64,000 nucleotides of DNA from Sanderia malayensis. Its lineage: Eukaryota > Cnidaria > Scyphozoa > Semaeostomeae > Pelagiidae. Under the pieces are notes generated by a model, which saw only the letters and a list, made by a program, of their open reading frames with translations, had not been told where the DNA came from and ran no database searches. A program made the translations under genes and the position numbers. Positions 44,347 to 53,799 of the stretch are shown piece by piece (within the stretch, counting starts at the first letter, position 1; the number at the start of each line of letters is the position of its first letter). Location: positions 558,001 to 622,000 of the forward strand of contig RQOL01000906.1 in the NCBI GenBank assembly GCA_013076295.1, read 5' to 3'.

Positions 44347-44486
44347 CACGACTTTGTTGTGTTAGAATGAGTGTATTTTATGTTGATATGATGGATTTCG
44401 ATTAGGTCCTTGCATGAACGACACCCAATCTAGACTGGTGCGTTTTCCTTGACACTCGCAAATATTTTGCTCATGAATAATACCGA

Positions 44487-44580
44487 TTAAGCTATCTCAA
44501 GAAATTGGGCGGTTAGCCTACCGGCCCGGATTGCTTGAGCAAAGAAAGGCATTTACGGTCGGTGATTCCGACAAACTCCG
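44487..44580. repeat. Direct repeat A, copy 1
   Basis: 94 bp starting TTAAGCTATCTCAAGAAATT and ending GACAAACTCCG, repeated at 44953-45046. Contains a short GTCGG/CCGAC hairpin. Confidence 0.9.
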
Positions 44581-44681
44581 GCCGGTACACCAGGCAGTAC
44601 TAACCGAATGGTCAAACTACAGAACAATGACTGAAATCATAATGCAAATCAATAAACAATAATAAGGAGAGGGAGGGTGGG

Positions 44682-44952
44682 AGAAATTGTGCTAGCTCTC
44701 TGAGTTCCAACGAAGAATGATTAGAAATGCTACACTCTGTACTCCTATATGCCCCAAGGATTTAATCCCTACAAAACGTGCCGCGCTAGACGCGTGGATA
44801 AGGGTCTCCCTAGTGCCCCAATATTTAGGGTGTGTTAATGAACTTTGCCTAAGGATTTATATCCGTGTCGCGACGGTAACACGGATATGGTTGTCAGCGA
44901 GCGATGCAATTTCTTTCAACCTTAACCATTTTTAAATTGCATTTAAAATCAT
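44682..44952. repeat. Direct repeat B, copy 1
   Basis: 271 bp, identical to 48705-48975 by eye. Begins AGAAATTGTGCTAGCTCTCT and ends TTAAAATCAT. Contains a 10 bp-stem hairpin, ATATCCGTGT/ACACGGATAT, at 44859-44888. A 72-residue ORF inside is probably chance. Confidence 0.92.
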
Positions 44953-45046
44953 TTAAGCTATCTCAAGAAATTGGGCGGTTAGCCTACCGGCCCGGATTGC
45001 TTGAGCAAAGAAAGGCATTTACGGTCGGTGATTCCGACAAACTCCG
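44953..45046. repeat. Direct repeat A, copy 2
   Basis: Second copy of the 94 bp A repeat, directly abutting the end of B copy 1. Confidence 0.9.
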
Positions 45047-45209
45047 TCCACAGAACACGTAGTGTGACCCCACGAATCCCGAACGTAAAGACTACAACTT
45101 ATGATACTCATTTCTTAATTCTAACCTTATAGGTAATAGTGAATGAATCCTAGCTGGCTTGGGAGCTAGCAATTCCTCCCATCTCCCCAAACAATAACCC
45201 TTAGCAAAA

Positions 45210-45320
45210 ATGGCAGATCAGGAACAAATGGCTAAGCTAAAAGTTAATATACGCAATCAAAAAATCATAATGGAGGCCCCTGCAGACGACACCACCGGGC
45301 AGCCGCCGGAAACCTCCTAA
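45210..45320 (+). other. Short ORF at the start of the insertion body
   Basis: MADQEQMAKLKVNIRNQKI... runs 36 codons, then stops (TAA at 45318). It looks like a translated leader or gag-like start because it follows an A-rich tract (CAATAACCCTTAGCAAAAATG). A frame shift would continue into a Lys-rich stretch. No homology recognised. Confidence 0.25.
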
Positions 45321-45404
45321 GGAAAACAAAAGCCAAAAAGGAAGGCTGCAGGCATAAGGCCACGCAAGCCCAAAGGCGTGGCATTTTTCATCGGTGGTAG
45401 CTAC

Positions 45405-45550
45405 CTTCAACGAGGCATTTAACAACTGCACCTTCAACGAGGTATACTTTATCACTGCAACCTCCGAGGAGGTATTTCAAACACTGCACCTTCAGCGAGG
45501 TATTTTTATATTGCAACCTTCAGCGAGGTATTTGAACACTGCATCATCAA
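45405..45550. repeat. Minisatellite in the insertion body
   Basis: Five to six units of about 30-36 bp sharing ACTGCACCTTCAACGAGGTAT, with small substitutions and length changes. It sits inside the 3.66 kb body. Confidence 0.75.
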
Positions 45551-48500
45551 CAAAGCACTTGGAAATGATAGCCATTGAATTTCATCAAAGCAACGCATTT
45601 GTTTTTCCAGGGCTGCTGATAACATCGAGTCTGATAGTAATAGGTTCCACACGTGACGTTGGCTACAATTCAGAATAGAAATAAAAGGAATTACCCAGAT
45701 GGTTAAATAGATAGCAAGAATAATGACGAAGTATTAGTAACGACGATTTAACTAGCTATACTTAACTCTCTTGAGCCCCTTGTGACAACGCAGAAGGGGC
45801 AGTGGTCAGCTGACTTTGTGGTGGCTTTATGTCTGGGGTTCGTAAGCCGTGCTTGACCAGCGGCCAATAGCTTGGATCAGGTGGGCTGACAGGCCGACAG
45901 AAGCCGCGTAATCGCGGCCCCGACCCAGAAGCTGTGTAGTCACCATGTTTTGGGCCCTTTATATTCGCGCAATATGACTGGAAATAATCATGCGATGCGA
46001 GGAAGACTCACTGTAAAGCTCGTTCCAAACTGGTTAGGTTTGAGACTGGTTGTCGGGTCGGAGAAATTGCAAATTAAATTACTATTAAGAGCTACCCCTT
46101 TGATGAAGTACGAGAGAATGCTACAACTGCCACGAGGCAGAAAACAGCAACTGTAACGAAACACAAGCATTGTATCTGCAACGAGTGATTACCCCCATTT
46201 GCCGAATGTAAAATGGCTTAAAGCAGCTGTATATACTGGACAAACGTCGCGATTTGGTGGAATTTGCAATCAGTGTGACAAATTCAAATTCAAATTCCAA
46301 TTCGTGTAAATCAGCAACAATCAAATAGTTTTTGACTCACGGCACATGCGTCGTGTAGTCTATATGGCCAAGTTTTTAGGATAACAATGGTTCGATTGTC
46401 CGGACAAAATTCTTGTACCATCAGGTATTGCGAAATTTGAAATTCTAAAATTTGCCCATACAAATCTCTCATAAAAGTCACGCGCAAAATTCTATTCTTA
46501 TGCAAATGATGAGATCATGCAGCTGAAAACAATTGCAAGCTGTCATTATTCTCAGTTGCTGGTTTGGTTATTAATATTTATTTGTGCGTGGCCAGAATCA
46601 GTAAGGCCCAAAAAACGCCATCCCATTCCGAGAAAGAACACAGGAGCCGCCCTCCTGTCGCGGGGACAAATCGACAAAAACCAACGCCCGCAAGCCAAGA
46701 GAAAAGCCGCGCGGAAGCACAGCAGGCCCCAAAAACCACTGCACCATCACCTGCACCATCATTACGCCCTACTGCTTTCAGCAGGAGATAGTAAAGCAAT
46801 CCCTGTCCAGCAAATCCCGACTTCAGATCCCAAATTGTTGATGATTACGTGTATTTAATGTAGTTTCCCTTCAATCTGAGGCTGTCCAAATCCACTCAGC
46901 CGCTTCTGGGTACTGCTCCGCCCCCATGAAGTCACATCAACAAAGATTTGTTGTTGGTTTTCAAACTGAGTGTACTCTTCAAAACATATCGTTTTAATCA
47001 AATGCTAGATGCTTGAGTGTATAGGCCGTGCACCCTGAAGGGTCACTTTCCTTTAATTTAGGTTGATAGAAAAACGGATTAAAGAACAAAATAGGGTACA
47101 ACATCATCTCTGGATATAGTTGCCTAGGACATTGGGGGAACCGAAACGGTTTGCGAGCCCAGAGCCCTAATTTTTCCTAAGGGATCAGTTTGGAAATTCT
47201 GCGAAGGTGGTATCAAACTGGGCCAGATTGAGAGGGAAGGGAAAGTATTCGAAATTTCAAATCAAGCCATTCCTGTCTGAAAGGTCGGCATGTGTATGTG
47301 CAGATAACGACAGAGCCCCAAATAAGGCTTGATGAAGGATAATGCCGCCAGCCACTCGTATGTGTTGTAAGGGTGGCGACGTACGCAAAATAGAAGCAAA
47401 ATTGGGCAAGGGTGTTAAATATTAAACTGTAGATATTTGAATGAAGCGCACACTCATCAGAATCGGCCCAATACTTATAAACGGAAACAGCGCCTCCGAC
47501 AAACAGCACCGAAATAATGCCCAATTTCAGATTATGCTAAATTTTACGCCAAATGACGATTACTGTTCAAAATATTCCAAAGCATAATACTATGCTGGGT
47601 CTGGTCACTGTTTGGGATACTTATTGTGAACCTATTTGGTTTAGGGTGAACCTTTTTGTTTCTGTCCGCAGACGAGAACAAATATGGCCTTGAAATAAGG
47701 AAAATAAACCAATCAGAGACATATACCCCTGTTGTTGCCACACCCTGGCGGCAAGGGCGATAGAATTATGATTTTCACGGATTTTCACAAATACACCCTT
47801 TCCGAATTCGAGGGAAAAACCAGAAAACAAGCTACTGTAGCATGGCAAACAGCTAAGAAGGGTGATGCTAGTAGTAAAGTAACGAAAACTGTAAAGCTTT
47901 GTGTGATAATGACTTTCAGGCTACCGAACCTACAAAGGTGCTGGTGGGACATTTGTAATGCTCTAAAAATAATGCAGCCGTGCGGGGGCTAATTAGCATT
48001 GAGAATTGATATCGAGACAACTAATTGACATTGCAATCGCATGACAAGGGCCTAATGCCCAGGCTAAACGTCACAAACAAGCCTGAACGGACGTGCCCTT
48101 GCTTTGCATGGCAGAAATATACTTAGACTTTGTGCAAAATTTCCCCCCAGATGTTCTAGAATCAGCAGCACCTACTACCAACCTGGGATTCCTGGTCTAA
48201 AGCTATAAATACACAAGCCGTAAATATATAGCAAGAAGTGAGCGAAACTACAAGCAAGAAAACCCCAAACATGGAGTGGCGTTAAATGAAAACATATAAT
48301 AGGCGTACAGTGGTGGGGGATATCAAGAGGAGGAGATGATAAAAAACCACCCTAGTGGCCATGGATAACAAGGAAGCAGAAAATAGGCCATCCCCAGTTA
48401 GTTACTCTTACAGACCTTGCAGTAAGAAGAAGCGAGGCGAAATCACACGCAAAATATGCTGACTAGATAAACAGCAAAGTAAGCTAAGCCTAGTTCAATG

Positions 48501-48704
48501 ATGCATGTGCAGGAAATAATTGGTACCTAAATACAAATGTTAAGAAACGACCTCACCGGAATAGCTTGTATATGGTTGTATATGTGGCTCTGAGAGGTAG
48601 CTATGGAAGACATCGGCCAGTCGGGCGTCATATTGTGTTGTGATCAGCAGTAAACGACGAAGCTCCCAGAGCATATTTATCATATTTGAGAGAACACAAC
48701 ATAA

Positions 48705-48975
48705 AGAAATTGTGCTAGCTCTCTGAGTTCCAACGAAGAATGATTAGAAATGCTACACTCTGTACTCCTATATGCCCCAAGGATTTAATCCCTACAAAAC
48801 GTGCCGCGCTAGACGCGTGGATAAGGGTCTCCCTAGTGCCCCAATATTTAGGGTGTGTTAATGAACTTTGCCTAAGGATTTATATCCGTGTCGCGACGGT
48901 AACACGGATATGGTTGTCAGCGAGCGATGCAATTTCTTTCAACCTTAACCATTTTTAAATTGCATTTAAAATCAT
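48705..48975. repeat. Direct repeat B, copy 2
   Basis: Outer right copy of the 271 bp repeat, identical to 44682-44952 by eye. It marks one end of the insertion. Confidence 0.92.
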
Positions 48976-50193
48976 CTAATGTACGCTCCATTGAAACACA
49001 TGCCATGCATGGACAATTGAATAATCTTCTCCATTGTGTAATTTTTGCATTAAGAATGCTTTATTGTTTTTGAGACGCCCCTGCTGCTTGGCAACCCTCA
49101 ATGAGACTTAATTTCCTTTTAACTTGCATTGGCAGGTTGAATGCCAAAAACATTACCGACGTCAAAAAATTGGTAGGCTTGTTTCGTTCGACGCCATGGG
49201 CTCCTTTTGAAAAGCAATAAACAATTGTTATTTTTTGCAATGGACATTTCTATCAAACACTGGCCCTTCTCAAATGCATTAATATTCATTTGTTTCAGCA
49301 AAATTGGGCCAATGGTGATTCTTTCAGAAAAACCATAAAACCATGTTTTTGAAGATTAAATTACCTTCATGTGATAATTGCCATTTTCTGCCGTTACCAT
49401 GTAATCCTTTATGCAGCCATCATACGATTATTTACGTGGTCGTTATTGCCATATATGTAGATCGTAATTGACCTATGAAACTCATTAGAGCTGTAATCTT
49501 ACAATAAGGTGTGCCTGTTTCCACGGGACGAGCCATCCAAAACCCTTTCTTAAACCGAAATTACGCTGTGAGCCACTTCTTGATCGTCAGCCATTGCTTG
49601 TTTTCAACTTGTATAATTCTTTTGTTTTTACGAGATATTGTTTGAATGTACCAAGCAGTTAATTTTTATAGGGAGCAATTTACACGTCCGTTGTATAAAA
49701 TTGCTCGTTAATTGAGGTTTCACTTTAGTTTTTCTTTGACACTCATGTATATCGACTGGACAATAAATTTACCACCTGTCTTTATGGGTCCTGCCTTATT
49801 GTTTCGAATAAATGAAATACCCTATAATTAAACAAATATACTGCAATAAATAGCTGCAAGTGCAATAGATTATTGTTGTAATTGATTGTAGCTCGGAAAA
49901 CGTGATTATATTAATAGTAGCCATTTCATTACAATAAATTTATGAAATTATCATTAGAATCGACTCGTCCGTGTGGTTCGAGCTCGTTTATTTGAATATA
50001 TTATCTAGTTTGAACGAAACTGTCTCTTGAAAGAGTTCCTAAAACTTTTACAAAACAAACCTTTTATTTCAATTTTTTTCTTACTTGATCTTATTCGCAA
50101 TCCCATGGGATGTTTGAATTAGATAAACTTGGCTGTATTTCTAAATGGTTTATGCCTAATAAAGAACGAATCTGTCCATTGTTGTGCTACATA
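48976..50193. other. Intergenic spacer before GPI copy C
   Basis: AT-rich; no gene or clear repeat found. Confidence 0.5.
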
Positions 50194-51596
50194 TTAAACA
50201 AAAAGTTTCATGATGACGAAAAGAGCACACGAAATCAAGGCAACGTGGCTCTTGGCCAATGAAAAAGCACCGGATATGTTGAAATCCAATGTTGGGTCGT
50301 AGAAGACACTTTTGCTGAATCTTGGGAATCTGAATATGAACAATGTCTTCTTGTCAGTTGCATTGACCAATGGAAAGCCATGTTCCATTTCTTCCCAATA
50401 CATTCCATTTTTCTTAAGCTGCAAAAACAGAGAGAAGAGAAGAATAATTATTTTCAAACATATTTAACATTCGTCCGACAACAATTGGCTGGTGGTTGCT
50501 GATGAGTATATTCTGATTCATGTTATCTCGAGAAAGCCGTTGCTTGAATACAGAAATGTAGCAAAAGGCCCTGGGCTCGAGGTTGGAAATGTAAGCTGTG
50601 AGTATTGATTCAAATCATTCATATCTGCGTGCTTCAAATAGAAATCAACAAAATGATGATAATAAAGCATAAATTAATACCTGGCCAGAAAGAGTACAAT
50701 CTGCTCCACCAAGATCCAATGTTTTCATATGTTTTCCTTTTCCTCTCTTTTCGAGCTTATCTCTGGGCTTCTGACGTCCTTTGATTTCAATTCCCAGCTC
50801 GATTTTTTTTCCCTTTTCGTACAAGCTGCCCGCCTTGCAAACGTCTCCATCAGAGTCGCCACAAAACTTCCAATCGGAAATCAAGATGTCGAACTTGACA
50901 GTGCCTTTTTGAATTGTGATTTGTTCATCATGGGATGTAGTTACGTTTCCACCCTCTCTGAAGATGTACATATCAACTGTAAGCATAGCACCAGGGCCAG
51001 AAACATTTGCTGAGAATTGGACATGACGAACGCGTAAGCCCTGATACGTGCTTCTCATACCTTGAGTTTGAAAGTGAAAGATTCACGCGCGAACGAATTG
51101 ATGGAATGCTTTCTTCGTCCGTTTTCGCCAATAATCGCATTTGATTCGTCCAACTCTCTGATGTAGTCAAACGTAACTTGGACATTTTGGCCAAATTCTA
51201 CAAAAATGAACATAATTATAAATAGATAGCGTACAACGTATAATAGCGTATAAACATTGTATTAGAAGCTATTGACGACAGAAATGCTGCCAAAGTTTAT
51301 CTCTACGTTTTATATTTACAGCTTCAAAAGATTTTCGACGATAACGAGAATAGCATCGATGATAAAATCCACATTTTGGCAAGACCCCATTCAATCAACT
51401 TCAACACAAGCACAGAAGTTAAAAAACCACTTGGATTATTTTGCCACTTACTTTTGCTCCTTAAAGCAATCTTGCCAGAATGACCAAGCACTTCCAAGTT
51501 GATGTCATCTTCATCAACTACTAATTTCTCTTCAGCAGCAAAACTCAACGCGTTGATTGCTACAAGAATGAAACAGACAAGCATAGGCTTAATCAT
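50194..51596 (-). pseudogene. GPI-type family copy C, frameshifted
   Basis: Divergent third paralogue. The same exon plan is readable: 51596-51452 (signal peptide MIKPMLVCFILVAINALSFA), 51197-50681 and 50418-50194 (LKKNGMYWEEMEHGFP...FYDPTLD, hydrophobic tail VALISCALFVIMKLFV). The three exons sum to 887 nt, one short of a multiple of three. The break is near 51067, where copies A and B read CTTGGGTCTTGAAAG on the plus strand and copy C lacks one base (CTTGAGT-TTGAAAG). Upstream FGQNVQVTFDYIRELDESN and downstream TYQGLRVRHVQF are both family-like, in different frames. Signal peptide, splice sites and tail are all kept, so this is either a very recent loss, an assembly or read error, or an altered splice. 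It may therefore be a functional gene. Confidence 0.65.
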
Positions 51597-51699
51597 CGTG
51601 ACTTCGTTCGTATGGTTCGTATAAAGGCTTGTATTGTGAGTTCTTTTGATCTCCTCTTTCAACTGTGTCCAATCTGAATTGAACAGTTTCTCAACTACC

Positions 51700-53799
51700 A
51701 TGCATATTTATGTCCAACTGGCACATTGAGACGAATTAATTGTTGTCCAATTAAGCATCTATTACAAGTCTATCTGAGACTTCCCATGAATTTCATTGGC
51801 TATTGCTAACTGTTAATGATTCTTGTTGGGTGGGAAGTTGGAAACATGAGTTTTTTAAATGTTGTTCTCAAGCTTTGCCACACAACAGTCATCGTTTTCC
51901 CAGCCAACACCGGAAAATTGCAATTAGAACGAAAAGCCACAAAATTAAATGCTTCCTAGATTTCCTTGACAAGGCCCCGGTGCATTTGATCAAAAGACAT
52001 TTCATGACAAGCAGTAACACTCATACTTCGTTGTCATAGTAATAGTCATCTTACTGGTTACACATTGTTGCGCCCACTTTTATCATGCTTTTCCACGCTA
52101 ACCACTGATCAAAGGAAGTCTTCTTTTATAGCTTGGCGAGGTCAGCTTGTTGTCTGCTGGCCATTTGATTAACGATGGTCTATTTCGAAGACTGCTCATC
52201 CAAGGGTGATGCCATGGAAATAGAGCTGTGCTCATAATTATATCGGTAAAAATGCCTTGACACTGAATTGCGATGTTTCTTCATATACCAATGAGCTCAG
52301 TCTTTTACTATTCTATTATTATTATCCTTATAAGGTGCATTTTATAAGGATAAGCTGTATTATATCTATCTATTGATTATTGATTATTTATCATTATCTG
52401 TATATATTTATATATATATCTATTGATTATCACGAGGATTGTAAGTTCTACAGTCTACAAAGTGTAGAAATGTAGTACATTTTCCGATCCTCGAGAAAAG
52501 CGTTTGTAAATTTTCAGCATGATATAGTTCCCGATTTTGAAAAGTTAAATGTTGATGAGAAATTTATTTTGATGACTTCAGCTTATGATATGATTTTTAT
52601 GATATGATGACTTCAGATCTTAGCTTGTTAAAAGAGTTTGTGTGCTTTCCTGGGAAACGTATTTAAATTACATGATCAGCTTGCTGCATGAATCATTGCA
52701 ATACGGTATCTTCTTTTCTTTTTAAAAAGTAATCTTGCAGTTAGATAGGATGATGCTTTGTAATATGGGGTAAGATGTATCTAGCAATCCTTGTTCATGA
52801 ATGAAATGAAATATTGCTCGTTACTTTGCAATACTCGCATGTTATGATGCTAAAAAATTACATAATAAAAGTTAGGAAGTAATTTAAAATCTGAAACCCT
52901 CACAACAAACGAAAATAGCCTGCATGTGACAGTATGGGCGAAACCAGCCATATATGTTCCATCGATCGTGTCATCTACATCATACGGTATTTTTTAAATC
53001 TTATCACGTCATGTACGCTCCTGCGCAGCACTGGTCGACTTTAGGTACACGCTTTTTTTTTTATAAGGAACCGTTTATAAGGAACCTACATGTAGAAGGT
53101 CAAAAAACTTAAGGAACTTTTGCTACTGAAGGCCAAATCACTAAGGAACTTTTTAATTTTGAATATATTTATATTTCCGCACAATTTACAATTAGGAAGC
53201 CGGTTCCATTGATTTTCAGTACTTTTACATTATATGAAGCTTCTTCATGTTTTTACCTGTTATCTTTTCACATGTTTATAGCAAAACGTTGAATTTAAAT
53301 GCTTTTCTTGCGTCTGTACTAATTATGTCCACTAAATGCGAACTTAAAATTAAGGAACTATTAAGGAACTTTTAGAACTACAAAGTGGTCAAAAGAGGTC
53401 TCAAAATAAGGAATTTAAAGAACTAGGCCCGAGCTAGGTTCCTTATAAAAAAAAAAGCGTGTACCGTAGCACACTACTCCTCTGCTGGTGCTATCACAGT
53501 TTCGGGCTCTTTCTTTATCGACAGCAACAATTAATACTCGATGCCATAATTTTTATACATATATAATGCAATATATTGGTCCCAAAACCTAAAATTGACG
53601 AGGTTTGCTGTAAAGTTTACTATTTAGTACCATAAAGGTGGTCAGTAGTACGATAAATGCGCAGAAATGGGCCATCTATTCAATTTATGTGATCTCTGTG
53701 TGCAAAAATTTAAATGTGACAAGGCAGAGAGGTACATTTTGTCTCTAAATCGTTGACCTTTGGTGCCACTTCTGAGGGCTTATTTGATCGTAATGAAAA
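51700..53799. other. Intergenic region upstream of the 53.8 kb gene
   Basis: No gene recognised. It holds simple ATCT/GATTAT repeats (about 52340-52430) and the MITE at 53044-53465. Confidence 0.55.
53044..53465. mobile_element. Inverted-repeat MITE, ATAAGRAACC family (copy 2)
   Basis: GGTACACGCTTTTTTTTTTA at 53044 recurs inverted at 53465 (AAAAAAAAAAGCGTGTACC). The arms continue ATAAGGAACC on each side. The interior is AT-rich with repeated AAGGAACTTTT words and no ORF. About 420 bp. Confidence 0.8.

Larger units (their letters stand above)
44487..48975. mobile_element. Recent insertion with split direct repeats, YR-retrotransposon-like (non-autonomous)
   Basis: Two different direct repeats are interleaved. 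Repeat A (94 bp) is at 44487-44580 and 44953-45046. Repeat B (271 bp) is at 44682-44952 and 48705-48975; the two B copies look identical base for base. The order on the plus strand is A, B-A (abutting), 3.66 kb body, B. Read on the minus strand this is the B/body/A-B/A plan of PAT and Ngaro-type tyrosine-recombinase retrotransposons (a1-body-b1a2-b2). The body (45047-48704) has no long ORF for reverse transcriptase or recombinase, so it would be non-autonomous or decayed. An LTR element with B as LTR, plus an extra copy of A, is the alternative. Identical repeats argue for a recent event. Confidence 0.55.

Noticed and set aside
44487..44580. Repeat A as a tRNA, 5S RNA or other small structured RNA
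   Set aside because: No full cloverleaf, no proper A/B boxes and no match to 5S internal promoter sequence.
44717..44935. Identical 72-residue ORFs in the two B repeats (also 48740-48958)
   Set aside because: The identity is explained by the 271 bp direct repeat; composition and lack of any motif suggest chance coding.
46517..46858. 113-codon ORF in the insertion body with Lys/Arg/His-rich sequence
   Set aside because: A hydrophobic start followed by basic low complexity, but no recognisable retroelement domain; too weak to call a gene.
47213..47524. 103-codon minus-strand ORF with hydrophobic stretches
   Set aside because: No RT, recombinase or other motif; kept only as part of the insertion body.
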